From NCBI RefSeq assembly GCF_003626695.1, contig NZ_RBAH01000019.1, positions 111,700 to 175,699 of the forward strand: a DNA stretch of 64,000 nucleotides, in the 5' to 3' direction. Numbering within the stretch: position 1 is the stretch's first letter; each line of letters begins with the position of its first letter. This DNA is from Paenibacillus ginsengarvi. Lineage in GTDB: Bacteria; Bacillota; Bacilli; Paenibacillales; NBRC-103111. Position numbers and translations under genes: made by a program. This document shows positions 16,256-25,672 of this stretch, in pieces. A model generated the notes under the pieces. It searched no databases. It was not told the origin of the DNA and saw nothing but the letters and a program-made list of their open reading frames with translations.

Positions 16256-17641
16256 TCACGCCCTCGCTTCGATCTCCTCGCTCTCGACATCGTGGCCGAC
16301 CGGCTCCCACTTGATGAGCAAGGTGGCGATCAAACCGAGAAACGGAACAATCGCGAGCAATAGCAACGTCTTATGCAGCCCTACGGCAGCCAGTACAACC
16401 GGGAACAGGAAAAAGCCGAGAATGCTGCCTACGCGCGTCGCGCCTTGTCCGAAGCCGGCTCCGATTCCGCGCAATTCGGTCGGATAAGACAGCGTCGCCA
16501 TCGTCATCCCTTGCGATCCCGGACCGAACGCATGACCGAATATAAACGCGGCCAGCAGAACTACCGAAATGCCGATATACGTATTGCCCAGCAGCCCCAT
16601 GCACAGCAATCCGATTACAGCCACGATATAACCGACAATGGACAACTTGCGAACCCCCCAGCGGGTATTCAGCGAAGAGCCCATAAACCCTCCAAGCGCC
16701 CCGAACAAGTTAAAAACGATCGTGCCGGTAATCGCGTAGATGACGCCTTTTCCGAAAAGAATCGTAGAGATCGTTGGAATGTAAAAGCCGACGGCAAAGT
16801 ATTCCATGCTTTGCGTAAACGTGATGATCGATGCCAGCAGCGTGCGCATCCTGTATTTGCCGCGGAAAATAGCGGTATACGGCACCTTCTTCTTGCCCTC
16901 TGCCGCACTCCCCTTCGCTTCGGGGTGGACAACCACTTCTATGTTATACGTTTTGCGAATGACTTTGGCACTTTCCTCGACCGACAAATAATTCGCCGCC
17001 CATAACGGGCTCTCGTTCATATAAAAATAACGCAGGAACAAAACGATAAGGGCAAAAACACCGCCAAGGCCGACAGACCATCTCCATATATATTCATGCT
17101 GGTCCAGCAAATAAAAAGGAAGCGCGATCAAACCCGTAGCCGAAGCGGCGCAAAACCAGAGCGGGCACCATAACGTGACGTTCGAGCCTTTTTTCTTCAT
17201 GTTGCTGTACTCCGCGATAAAGCTGAGAGCGATCGGGATATCCAGACCGACGCCAATCCCCATCAAAAAGCGAAAAATGACAAGGGTGGTAAAGTTGGGC
17301 GAGAGCGCTGCGCCGAATGCGGCGAACACCATAAGGAACAAGTCGATCATAAACATTTTGTTCCGGCCGAACTTATCGGTGTAATACCCGCCAAAAACGG
17401 CGCCGAGCAGCGATCCTACAGCCATGATGGCCGTCAGGCTTCCGAGCTCAACGGAAGACAGATTGAACTGTTCTTGCAGCTGTGCCGTGCCAATCCCGAT
17501 GCTCGTAAAATCGTATGCATCGACAAACACGCCGGCAAGCGCCAGCAAAATAATTTTAAATCCAGACCGGCTAACTGGATTGCCGTTGACAAAATCAATA
17601 ATATCCCGCCGGCTCCTGACCTGTAAAACTTGAGTGCCCAT
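16256..17641 (-). CDS. MFS transporter, sugar/aromatic-acid porter type
   Basis: A 461-residue protein with about 12 transmembrane segments. Signatures are YYTDKFGRNKMFMID after helix 2, RFLMGIGVGLDIPIA with an acidic residue in helix 4, AEYSNMKKKGSNV, and SYPTELRGIGAGFGQGATRVGS in the second half. The central loop is long and charged. Start ATG 17641 follows a GGAGG about 15 bp away, so the exact start is uncertain. It stands between the IclR regulator and the pxp genes and carries the same operator, so uptake of 5-oxoproline or a related organic acid is likely but inferred. Confidence 0.85.
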   Translation of the reverse strand: MGTQVLQVRSRRDIIDFVNGNPVSRSGFKIILLALAGVFVDAYDFTSIGIGTAQLQEQFNLSSVELGSLTAIMAVGSLLGAVFGGYYTDKFGRNKMFMIDLFLMVFAAFGAALSPNFTTLVIFRFLMGIGVGLDIPIALSFIAEYSNMKKKGSNVTLWCPLWFCAASATGLIALPFYLLDQHEYIWRWSVGLGGVFALIVLFLRYFYMNESPLWAANYLSVEESAKVIRKTYNIEVVVHPEAKGSAAEGKKKVPYTAIFRGKYRMRTLLASIITFTQSMEYFAVGFYIPTISTILFGKGVIYAITGTIVFNLFGALGGFMGSSLNTRWGVRKLSIVGYIVAVIGLLCMGLLGNTYIGISVVLLAAFIFGHAFGPGSQGMTMATLSYPTELRGIGAGFGQGATRVGSILGFFLFPVVLAAVGLHKTLLLLAIVPFLGLIATLLIKWEPVGHDVESEEIEARA

Positions 17642-17675
17642 CCTCGTACCGCCGCCTCCTCCATATAGTCCGCCC

Positions 17676-17735
17676 AAATTCCGAATATCGGAATTTAAAA
17701 TCCGAAAATCAATCCCGATATATACGATCATTATA
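17676..17735 (-). promoter_or_regulatory. MFS promoter with palindromic operator
   Basis: A -10 box TATAAT (17730-17735) in the same TATAATGATCGTATA context as the pxp promoter is followed by the 21-bp palindrome aaattccga-ata-tcggaattt (17676-17696). This is the best copy of the CCG-N5-CGG site and probably the binding site of the adjacent IclR protein. Confidence 0.6.
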
Positions 17736-17877
17736 GTTGGTTTTGATCAAAAAGCAAGATCTATTTTGCATGTCAAGTCAAGCCCGTGCTCGAAAGCAGC
17801 ATTCGCTCCATGAGATTTCCGCCGCATTTCGTTGTATACTGATACTTGGCATACCAAGAACAAACTGGAGGCAAACG

Positions 17878-18657
17878 ATGCAAAACAAAAATAAAACGGT
17901 CGTCAGATCGATGGACCTTCTTCACCTGTTCCTGACTCATTCGAAGCTCACCATTAATGAGATGGTGGAGCTGTCCCATATACCGAAAACCTCCGTGCAC
18001 CGCATGATCGGCTCACTTGAAGAGATGGGCTTTTTAACCAAGCAAGCCGACGGCGGCTACACCCTCGGCCTGTTATTTTTGCAATTCGGGAACCTGGTGG
18101 CGGAACGCCTCGATATTCGGCATGCCGCACTTGAAGTGATGCAGCGGCTGCGCGACGACGTCAACCGGGCGGTCCATCTTGCAGTGCGGGACGACTACTC
18201 CACGATGTATATCGAAAAACTGGATACCGACCACCCGGTACGGCTGTTCACCAAAATAGGCAAAAAAGCCCCGCTGTACGCAGGCGCTTCCTCCCGGATC
18301 ATCCTCGCCTTCATGCCCGAGGAGGAACGGGAGCAATATTTGAATGAAGTGGAATTGAAGCCGCTTTGCTCCGGAACGATCGTAGACAAGCAGCTATTAC
18401 GCCACGCCTTGGAACAATCGCAACAAAGCGGCTACAGCTTCAGCCGCTCCGAACTTGAAAACTACACGGCCGAGCTCGGCGCCCCCATTATGGATCATAC
18501 CGGCCAAGCCATTGCGGCGCTCAGCATTGCCGGGCTTGATGTGCAGTTCGGAGACGAACATCTCCCCGCCCTTATCCAGAAAGTCCAAGAAGCGGCCTAT
18601 GACATCTCGCTAAGGCTAGGCTTCTCGGTAGGCCATCCGTTTCCTATCGTAAAGTAA
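17878..18657 (+). CDS. IclR-family transcriptional regulator
   Basis: A 259-residue regulator. The N-terminal winged helix (residues 1-65) includes LTINEMVELSHIPKTSVHRMIGSLEEMGFL. The C-terminal effector domain (80-250) has the family features LAVRDDYSTMYIEKLD, KAPLYAGASSRIILAFMP and AELGAPIMDHTGQAIAALSIAG. Start ATG 17878 has a tggagg site at 7-8 bp; the reading frame is open further upstream without such a site. It is divergent from the MFS gene and very probably controls the MFS and pxp promoters through the shared palindromes. Confidence 0.9.
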   Translation: MQNKNKTVVRSMDLLHLFLTHSKLTINEMVELSHIPKTSVHRMIGSLEEMGFLTKQADGGYTLGLLFLQFGNLVAERLDIRHAALEVMQRLRDDVNRAVHLAVRDDYSTMYIEKLDTDHPVRLFTKIGKKAPLYAGASSRIILAFMPEEEREQYLNEVELKPLCSGTIVDKQLLRHALEQSQQSGYSFSRSELENYTAELGAPIMDHTGQAIAALSIAGLDVQFGDEHLPALIQKVQEAAYDISLRLGFSVGHPFPIVK

Positions 18658-18680
18658 TGGCAGTTTCATTTAAAATGTTG

Positions 18681-18706
18681 AAAAGCCGCATGATATGCGG
18701 CTTTTC
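18681..18706. terminator. Bidirectional terminator
   Basis: The perfect stem aaaagccgca / tgcggctttt lies between convergent genes. Confidence 0.8.
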
Positions 18707-18726
18707 ATGAGATCGTTCACGAGGCG

Positions 18727-19215
18727 CTACCGAGTCTTTTGTCTCTGCGTAATGCGGGACAAAATCTCTTTTCGCTCGGTTTCTTCGAAGGCGAAGATCT
18801 TCGGACGATTGGGGATGTCAAACTGAATGTGAGAATGGGAAAATTCCATAACCAACGTGCCGATCGGCTTATTCTCATGATTTTGAAGTACCATCCAAAA
18901 CATACGAATCTCATTCCCCGGGCTACCCCACTCCGCTTTTTCCACTGAATTCCGGAACAGAAGGCAACCCGCGATCACAAAATCATCTTCTCTGGCCGTG
19001 TCTACCAATTGAAATCCATTGCGCTGCAGCTCCTGCCAGGCAGGGGGGATCAATTTGTCCAAATACATGCCGTACGTCGCATCCTCATATTCAGGAAACA
19101 GAGCAAGAAGTTCATCTCTACTACCGGTAAGCACCGAACTCCAGTTGCGCTCGATATACGCATCGAATGCCTCACTCAATGATTCAACGGTCATTTCTGG
19201 TTTCAATTCGATCAT
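18727..19215 (-). CDS. Hypothetical protein
   Basis: A 162-residue soluble protein I do not recognise. It is acidic, with a helical N-terminal half (MTVESLSEAFDAYIERNWSSVL) and strands in the second half (DDFVIAGCLLF, IRMFWMVLQ, IGTLVMEFSHSHIQF). ATG 19215 has ggagg 9 bp upstream; ATG 19221 would be too close to it. It stands alone between the IclR gene and the divergent MerR gene. Confidence 0.7.
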   Translation of the reverse strand: MIELKPEMTVESLSEAFDAYIERNWSSVLTGSRDELLALFPEYEDATYGMYLDKLIPPAWQELQRNGFQLVDTAREDDFVIAGCLLFRNSVEKAEWGSPGNEIRMFWMVLQNHENKPIGTLVMEFSHSHIQFDIPNRPKIFAFEETERKEILSRITQRQKTR

Positions 19216-19372
19216 TTGCATATTCCTCCATCCGCTTTATTAACGAATTACAACTTCATTGTATATCATTGAAGCGAATGCAAAGGTTTTGACAAAAATC
19301 TATCGAATTATCAGTAACATAAGAACCAAAACTTTATAAGGCATATAATCTTTAGAGCTATCAGGGGGAATC

Positions 19373-20080
19373 ATGAGCCGTCTATTACGTCCTGCGGATA
19401 TCGCCAAACAGCTAGGGATAAGTACAAGCTCTTTACGAAACTATGAAGCTCGGGGACTCGTACCGCCTGCTAAGAGGGCTCCCAATGGATATCGAGAATA
19501 TACCTCCGAGCATCCTGTCTATTTTGAGTGCATCGTTGCCATGTCTCCAGGGTTCGGCATGGAAATTACCTCGTCAGTCCTTTCCCTGCTTCAACGAAGA
19601 GAGCTTGGTGAAGCGCTCTGGTTGCTCAACGATGCTCAAACTGCCATGCATGAGGATCGCAAAATGCTGGATGAAGCTGAAGGGCTACTGATACAGATCA
19701 AAGAGGAGAAAACGAGGGAACGTACGCGGAAGAACATAGGGGAAATGGCGAGAGCCACGAAACTATCCGCCTCCACTCTCCGGTATTGGGAAAAGGAGGG
19801 GTACATTCAGTCTGCGAGAACTAACGAAACAAATCGCTATCGCCAGTATGACCTGTTTCAAGAAGTGAAAATATGGCTGTTGAAATCAACCCAAAACGCA
19901 GTCTACTCCAGCGACGTGGTCCTGCTTAAACAAGCGATTGCAAAACTGTCAGAGGGTGACCTGCATACCTTACAAGCGCTGATCGAAACTGCGCGCGGGG
20001 CATTGGTTCAGCGCAACAGAGAGCAGCTTGGGGGGCTGCATCGTTTGTATCAGTTGTGCACGGAACTTAAGTTGATTTGA
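19373..20080 (+). CDS. MerR-family regulator with two HTH domains
   Basis: A 235-residue protein with two MerR-type DNA-binding domains in one chain. The first covers about 1-55 (RPADIAKQLGISTSSLRNYEARGLVPPAKR), the second about 120-180 (NIGEMARATKLSASTLRYWEKEGYIQSART). A helical linker lies between and a helical C-terminus (180-235) has no obvious effector cysteines. The start follows gggggaa. A single chain with two HTHs could bind DNA as a pseudo-dimer. The target is unknown. Confidence 0.8.
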   Translation: MSRLLRPADIAKQLGISTSSLRNYEARGLVPPAKRAPNGYREYTSEHPVYFECIVAMSPGFGMEITSSVLSLLQRRELGEALWLLNDAQTAMHEDRKMLDEAEGLLIQIKEEKTRERTRKNIGEMARATKLSASTLRYWEKEGYIQSARTNETNRYRQYDLFQEVKIWLLKSTQNAVYSSDVVLLKQAIAKLSEGDLHTLQALIETARGALVQRNREQLGGLHRLYQLCTELKLI

Positions 20081-20144
20081 CGTCCCCCGAATCGCCGCTT
20101 ATAATCGATTTGTTAAAAATGGAAGCATGTTTGGGGGATACTTG

Positions 20145-21860
20145 ATGAGCTTTAAGAAAACGATTCAATTGACATTCGCCGCGTTTTTGTTGATCGGAGT
20201 GTTAGGCGCATGTTCGGATGGGGAACAAGAAGCTGAAGTTCCCCTTAAGGATGCGAACGCTTTGGAAGAACCGGCAGACAACACCGCGCTGCGCAAAGAA
20301 GCGGAAGAGGCGTTCAAACGGACGGTCCATACCAATTGGGATTGGAACGACCTGCGCGTGGTTCGAACGGATTACGGCGAATACATAGCATGTCCGAGCG
20401 CTATCGGACCGATGATCGTTTACGATGCAGACGAGCGCAAAGTATACGCGCTGAACGGACAAGCCCGCGGCCGGCTGAAGCTGGATATTCGGGACAATTT
20501 TAATTTGCTCGATGCGGACTACATAAAAGTATGTACTCGAATCGTGGAAAAACAAGAATCCGCCCCGGCTGCGGCCAAAGACCGTGCGGCGCTGATCGCT
20601 GCGATAGAAAGCGGCAATCCGGCGAGGGTCCGGCAAACGCTCGACAAAGCTTACATCAATGAAATGGACAAGGCCGGCAAAACGCCGCTCCACCGGGCTC
20701 TAGTCATTCCGCCGTACAAACGTCACGAGATTGTCGACATGCTGCTGGCGGCAGGAGCAGACCCGAACGTGAATGGGCCGGATACGATTCCGGCCATTTC
20801 GCTAGCCGCCATGAAGCAGGATTTCGTAATGTTTCGAAAGCTGATGGACGCCGGCGCCGATATCCGCAAGGGCGATTGGGAGGATGCCCGGCCCTTCATC
20901 TACGCCGCGGCCAACGATGCCCGGGACATTATCGATTTCTTGCTCCAGCAAGGAGAAGACGTTAATCGGCCCGATTCCGTCGGACTGTATCCGGTCGATC
21001 ACGCGCTTATCACCGGTCAAGAGAACATGGCGAATTACTTGAGAAGCCTAGGCGGCAAGAGCATGCTGGATCAGGCCAAAACCAAAGCTGACGCACAAAA
21101 GCTTTTGAAGCAGGCCAAAATTGAGGAGACGCAAAATTTCCTGGAACTGCAGGTCTTATTCCATAACAATATTTTTGTCACCAAAATGATGTTAAAAGCC
21201 GGGTATCCGGTCAACAAAGCGATGAACGAAGCGCTCCCGAACATCGCCGGTCTCGGACGTTATGAAATGGTCGAAGCTTTATTGGAAGGCGGCGCCGACC
21301 CGACAATCAAGGTTGACGGGAAGACCGCTTTGGAGGAAGCGAGGACGGCCGGGCACAAGGATATAGTCAAGCTTCTGCAAAGCTTCGGAGCCGATCCGAA
21401 CGTCAAAGCGACAAGAAAACCCGGAATGTGGTTAACCGCGGCGCGATCCGTTCCCGGCTCGCCGGCCGCAGCCGCAGAAACTGCCGCACCACCGGCTAAA
21501 GTGCAGGAAACGACGGGAACAGTCCCGCAAGCAGATAAACCGCCGCAACCGAACTCGCCTGCGCCGACCGTGAAACCGGGGAATTCGGCGGCCGAACAAC
21601 CCGCGGCGCCGGATGAACTGCCTGACGGGGTGCTGAAGCCCGGTGCAAAAGGGCCCGGAGTCAAGGCAGTGCAGGAAACGCTGCTCAAGCTCGGCGAATC
21701 GATGCCTAGCGGGGCGGACGGCAGCTACGGTAAGGAAACGACGGAGGCGCTGAAGTCATTTCAAAAGAAAAATGAGCTTACCGCAGATGGCATCTATGGA
21801 CCGTCGACCAAAAAAGCAATGCAGGAACAACTCAAACAAAGCCGATCCGGTTCCCCGTAA
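20145..21860 (+). CDS. Lipoprotein with ankyrin repeats and C-terminal peptidoglycan-binding domain
   Basis: A 571-residue lipoprotein from ATG 20145, with ggggga 7 bp upstream. The lipobox is LGAC near residue 23. Residues 30-120 are a unique domain (HTNWDWNDLRVVRTDYGEYIACPS). Residues 140-430 carry ankyrin repeats (KTPLHRALVIP...VDMLLAAGADPNV; RYEMVEALLEGGADPTIK). A Pro/Ala-rich linker spans about 435-500. The last 65 residues are a PG_binding_1 domain (GVKAVQETLLKLG...YGKETTEALKSFQKKN). Membrane anchor at one end and wall binding at the other suggest it spans the periplasm-like space; the ankyrins would bind a partner there. Confidence 0.85.
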   Translation: MSFKKTIQLTFAAFLLIGVLGACSDGEQEAEVPLKDANALEEPADNTALRKEAEEAFKRTVHTNWDWNDLRVVRTDYGEYIACPSAIGPMIVYDADERKVYALNGQARGRLKLDIRDNFNLLDADYIKVCTRIVEKQESAPAAAKDRAALIAAIESGNPARVRQTLDKAYINEMDKAGKTPLHRALVIPPYKRHEIVDMLLAAGADPNVNGPDTIPAISLAAMKQDFVMFRKLMDAGADIRKGDWEDARPFIYAAANDARDIIDFLLQQGEDVNRPDSVGLYPVDHALITGQENMANYLRSLGGKSMLDQAKTKADAQKLLKQAKIEETQNFLELQVLFHNNIFVTKMMLKAGYPVNKAMNEALPNIAGLGRYEMVEALLEGGADPTIKVDGKTALEEARTAGHKDIVKLLQSFGADPNVKATRKPGMWLTAARSVPGSPAAAAETAAPPAKVQETTGTVPQADKPPQPNSPAPTVKPGNSAAEQPAAPDELPDGVLKPGAKGPGVKAVQETLLKLGESMPSGADGSYGKETTEALKSFQKKNELTADGIYGPSTKKAMQEQLKQSRSGSP

Positions 21861-21876
21861 ATAAGTATGCCAACTA

Positions 21877-21906
21877 AGAGGTCATCCATCGATGACCTCT
21901 TGTTCG
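21877..21906 (+). terminator. Terminator of the ankyrin lipoprotein gene
   Basis: The perfect stem agaggtcatc / gatgacctct is followed by a short T-rich stretch. Confidence 0.55.
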
Positions 21907-22045
21907 TCTATGAAGCTGGCTAGAACCTCAAAAATAATGGCGCAACAAATCATGAAAATGGCATACGTTCCAAGCGGGTTTAGTTTATCATGAACTTGCG
22001 TTACCAATCGTCCCTGAACGATACTACAATGGAGTTGAAACGAAT

Positions 22046-23329
22046 ATGAGCGTTTGGTTAGGAACCTGTAAAATCGACATCACTCCAAATCCCCCCGTAA
22101 TGTTGGCCGGTTACAGCAACCGAAATGGCGTCTTCGAAGGGGTACACCACCCGATTTATGCGAAAGTCCTTTTCCTTAGGCAGCAAGACGAGGAAACGGG
22201 AACAGTTCGTAACCGTCTGCTTGTTGCCGGCGATCTCATCTGGTGGTCAACCGAACTGACGGAGAAGCTGCGACGGGAACTGGCAACGCGCTGGGGCATG
22301 GGGGCGCAAGACATCCTTCTCAATGCCTCGCACAGCCATTCCGGTCCGCAAACAAGTTTCCTGATGCCGTCGCTGGGCTTAGCGGACGACAGCTATCTTC
22401 AAGATCTGGAGCGCAAGTTGCTCGCCGGTATTGAAACTGCCGAGGCCAATTTGGAGCCTGTTACTATAAAGCGCGGGTCCGGAGTTTGTGACATTGGCGT
22501 CCACCGCAGGAAGCTCATTGACGGCAAGATGGTTACCGCTCCGAATACGCAGGGGGTCACGGACCCTGAAGTCACGGTGATCCGTTTCGTCAACGGCACG
22601 GGAGAAGCAAAAGCATGGATCGTCCATTATACGTGCCACCCGACGACGACGAGCGCCAACTTCGTATCATCCGAGTATTGCGGCTTAGCCATGGAACAAC
22701 TGGAACGTGAAGTGGGTGGCGGCGCCGTTTCCTTGTTCTTCCAAGGGTGCTGCGGCGATGTACGCCCGCCCTTGTACCGTGACGATAAATTTTACAGCGG
22801 AACCGATACAGACGTTCAGCAGCTTGGAGCACGGTTATACGAATCGGTGAAGAACGTGTTGAACGGTCCTATGCATGAACTGCAACCATGCTCGCCACAA
22901 GGGAAGCACGTCAAACTGCCATTGGCCTTCTCTTCTGTCCCTACCTTGTCGGAGCTTGCCGCATACAGCCAATCGGCGGAACCGCACATACGCAGCTGGG
23001 CAAAGCTGCTGCTGGACCATCCGGAACTGGTACGGCCTGCGGCAGAGCTTGACCTGGTACGCATGGATATTGCGGACGGGCTATCGCTGCTCGCCATGAA
23101 TGCGGAAATGGTCGTGGAGTACGGTCTGTTCATCAAAGATCGGTCAGACAAACGCACGCTCCCTGTAGCTTACAGCAACGGGATGATCGGTTATGTGTCC
23201 ACGGCCCGGCAGCTTCGGGAAGGCGGATATGAGTCGGTCGGATCCTGTGCATACTTCGGTCTTTGTTCGCCGTTTACGGAAGCAGCGGAAACAGCGATCC
23301 ATCAAAAGCTGGCCGAGCTTATCGAGTAG
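22046..23329 (+). CDS. Neutral/alkaline ceramidase N-terminal-domain protein
   Basis: A 427-residue protein matching the catalytic domain of neutral ceramidases. Diagnostic parts are GTCKIDITPNPPVMLAGYSNR, HHPIYAKVLFL, the zinc-binding and catalytic stretch LNASHSHSGPQT, the HYTCHPTT segment and FFQGCCGDVRP. The C-terminal immunoglobulin-like domain of animal and Pseudomonas enzymes is missing, and no signal peptide is visible, so it is probably intracellular. Such truncated homologues are frequent in Paenibacillus and often accompany sugar-acid or glycoside genes; ceramide may not be the real substrate. Confidence 0.82.
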   Translation: MSVWLGTCKIDITPNPPVMLAGYSNRNGVFEGVHHPIYAKVLFLRQQDEETGTVRNRLLVAGDLIWWSTELTEKLRRELATRWGMGAQDILLNASHSHSGPQTSFLMPSLGLADDSYLQDLERKLLAGIETAEANLEPVTIKRGSGVCDIGVHRRKLIDGKMVTAPNTQGVTDPEVTVIRFVNGTGEAKAWIVHYTCHPTTTSANFVSSEYCGLAMEQLEREVGGGAVSLFFQGCCGDVRPPLYRDDKFYSGTDTDVQQLGARLYESVKNVLNGPMHELQPCSPQGKHVKLPLAFSSVPTLSELAAYSQSAEPHIRSWAKLLLDHPELVRPAAELDLVRMDIADGLSLLAMNAEMVVEYGLFIKDRSDKRTLPVAYSNGMIGYVSTARQLREGGYESVGSCAYFGLCSPFTEAAETAIHQKLAELIE

Positions 23330-23344
23330 TAGAGTGACTAGCTG

Positions 23345-23390
23345 AAAAAAAACAAGCAGGCACGGTCGTTGCGATCCGTGCCTGCTTGCT
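23345..23390 (-). terminator. Terminator of the DegT aminotransferase gene
   Basis: The stem caagcaggcacgg / ccgtgcctgcttg has eight T on the minus-strand side. It may also stop the convergent ceramidase-like transcript. Confidence 0.8.
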
Positions 23391-23413
23391 GCTTGTCTAC
23401 CAAAACGCATGGT

Positions 23414-24607
23414 TTACCGGAAGGAAGCCAACACCTTGCGTACCCCTGCCGCGATGTCGTGCATATCCGCCTCGCTCGCCAGCAAGACGTTCTGATGCAG
23501 CCACAAAATTTCTTTGTCGCATGCCCGCTCGCTGTTCGGACACGAATACACGCGTTCTTCTCCGGTCCATTTCTTCGTCTCCTTGATAACTGCCTTGTTC
23601 TGGTTGAGAGAAACGTATCCGTAGCTTACCGGTATGCCTTCCGCATTCAGCTTGCGGATCACGTCGTTTTTGTTAACCCGGTCGGCCAACTCCGGATCGA
23701 TGCGGAACATAAACAAATGCAGCGCGTGCCGGGTAGCCTGCGGATCGCGGGGGAGCGTACGGGCTCCCGGTATGTCGTCCATCAGTTCGGTGAGCAGCTT
23801 GGCGTTCCGCTCGCGCAGCTCCATTTGTCCGTCCAGACGAGACAGTTGGCCGAGCAAAATCGCGGCCTGCAGCTCGGTCATCCGCAAATTCCAGCCAATC
23901 GTCTCATGCTGATACCAACCGCCCTCCCGAATGCGCCCCACGTTCGCCAAGGACCAGGCATGGTCGGCCAGCTCCCGATCGTTGGTCAGGATCATTCCGC
24001 CTTCCCCGGCATTGATATTTTTGCTCGATTGAAAGCTGAACGTGCCGAGGTCGCCCTGGGCACCGACGCCTACGCCGTTCCACCTAGCGCCGACCGCCTG
24101 CGCCGAATCTTCGATCAAGCGAAGTCCATGTTGATTGGCAATCGCCTTCAACCGGGTTAGGTTGGCAGGGGAACCGGCAATGTGAACAGCGATGATCGCT
24201 TTCGTCTTCGAAGTGATCGCCGCCTCTACCTTCTCCGGATCGAGCAGTAGTGTATCCGGCTCGACGTCGACGAATACCGGAATCGCGCCAAACAAGAGCG
24301 CGGAACTGGCCGTGGCGATAAACGTATACGGAGGCATGATGACTTCGTCGCCCGGCTGTACGCCAGCCGCCTGTAGAGCTATTGTGATCGCAACCGTGCC
24401 GTTGGTAATCGATACCGCATGCTTCGCATCATGGATGGCGGCAAATTTCTCCTCCAGCTCAGGCAGCTTGACACGACCGGTGCCTCCCCATTTGCCGGAG
24501 CGAACGACTTCGAGAATGAGCCGTTCCTCCAATTCGTCGTATATGGGCCATGCCGGAAACGGTTTCGTTCTGATTCGCGGACCTCCATCGATTGCCAATT
24601 TGTCCAT
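23414..24607 (-). CDS. DegT/DnrJ/EryC1/StrS family PLP aminotransferase
   Basis: A 397-residue PLP enzyme. It contains SITNGTVAITIALQAAG, DEVIMPPYTFIATASS, LRLIEDSAQAVGARWNG and the cofactor lysine motif SSKNINAGEGG, plus WNLRMTELQAAILLGQL near the substrate site. These enzymes aminate keto-sugars or scyllo-inosose-like ketones. ATG 24607 is preferred (aagggag at 9 bp) over ATG 24616. No nucleotide-sugar genes are near. Its neighbours are a ceramidase-like enzyme and an AraC regulator next to a glycosidase, so a catabolic role is as likely as a biosynthetic one. Confidence 0.88.
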   Translation of the reverse strand: MDKLAIDGGPRIRTKPFPAWPIYDELEERLILEVVRSGKWGGTGRVKLPELEEKFAAIHDAKHAVSITNGTVAITIALQAAGVQPGDEVIMPPYTFIATASSALLFGAIPVFVDVEPDTLLLDPEKVEAAITSKTKAIIAVHIAGSPANLTRLKAIANQHGLRLIEDSAQAVGARWNGVGVGAQGDLGTFSFQSSKNINAGEGGMILTNDRELADHAWSLANVGRIREGGWYQHETIGWNLRMTELQAAILLGQLSRLDGQMELRERNAKLLTELMDDIPGARTLPRDPQATRHALHLFMFRIDPELADRVNKNDVIRKLNAEGIPVSYGYVSLNQNKAVIKETKKWTGEERVYSCPNSERACDKEILWLHQNVLLASEADMHDIAAGVRKVLASFR

Positions 24608-24781
24608 GGTATACATCTCCCTTGTGCCGATAGTTCAATTGCACCGACTTGGATCATCTAAAGCTAATTTCTGATCTGATCGGATTGTAACCCGGTTCAG
24701 GAAAATATTCGTGACAAATTCCATAAACAATAGGTCATATCCATGCCAAGGCGGGCGACGAAAATAAAAAGCAGGCTGAAC

Positions 24782-25672
24782 TTAGCTAAGTCCAGGCCTG
24801 CACAAGTTAGCATTCCGGTATTCTTTTGGCGATTGCCCCTTAATCTCTTTGAAAACTCGATAAAAGGTACGAGGCGATTCAAATCCTGTATCGAATGCAA
24901 TATCCATAATCGTTCTGTCCGTCATAATCAGCATACTGGCCGCGCTATTTATACGAAGTTGGTGCACGTATACAAGGAAGCTTCGTCCCGTTTTTTCTCT
25001 GAACATCCGGCTTACATACGTTTCGCTGATATGAAGATACTTCGCTACCATATCTAGTGTTAATCGCTCCGTATAATGCGCATGAACATAATGAAGAGCA
25101 GTCCAGAACAACGAGTTCCCGTCCTCCCGTTCATTCGGCTTTGCCGCAGGGTCGCCGGCAGCGGCAATTCTCAGAAACAGGATCAATGCCTCGGATAGCT
25201 TATTGCAAATCATGTGATTTCGCCCGCGCGGCTCGGGATTGCGGTATTCCATTAGAAGTTGCGCAAACAGGTTTTTCATCTTAGCCGCTTCTTCTCCACA
25301 AAACGCAACACTTGACGGAAAAACGGTTCCAATCTGATACAATTGTTCAGTCCATTCCGAAGCGTATGGCGAACCAAATAATAGGTTCATATCGAACAGG
25401 CAGCAGTATTTTCGAATCACACATCCGTTGTCGCTCGTCATTTGATGAATGTGATAGGGAGGCAGAAATGAAATCGTGCCCGGCTCCATACGATGCAGAG
25501 TTCCATTTATGCTCTGGTAACCGCTTCCGTCTATGATATAAGTAAACTCAACAAAGGAATGATAATTTAACACAGTTGTGGGATAGGCATGAATTCCAAT
25601 ATAAAATGGCAGTTGACCTTCCCTAGAGCTGCTTCCCTCCATGAATTCATAGTGCTCCAGTTTCTTGTTCAT
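24782..25672 (-). CDS. AraC-family transcriptional regulator
   Basis: A 296-residue regulator. The N-terminal cupin-like sensing domain (about 1-150) has the typical FIDGSGYQSINGTLHRMEPGTISFLPP pattern. The C-terminal double HTH (about 190-290) includes LTLDMVAKYLHISETYVSRMFREKTGRSF and TIMDIAFDTGFESPRTFYRVFKEIKGQSP. Start ATG 25672 has ggaggg 10 bp upstream. It is divergent from the GH36 gene 305 bp away, which it probably controls in response to a sugar. Confidence 0.9.
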   Translation of the reverse strand: MNKKLEHYEFMEGSSSREGQLPFYIGIHAYPTTVLNYHSFVEFTYIIDGSGYQSINGTLHRMEPGTISFLPPYHIHQMTSDNGCVIRKYCCLFDMNLLFGSPYASEWTEQLYQIGTVFPSSVAFCGEEAAKMKNLFAQLLMEYRNPEPRGRNHMICNKLSEALILFLRIAAAGDPAAKPNEREDGNSLFWTALHYVHAHYTERLTLDMVAKYLHISETYVSRMFREKTGRSFLVYVHQLRINSAASMLIMTDRTIMDIAFDTGFESPRTFYRVFKEIKGQSPKEYRNANLCRPGLS

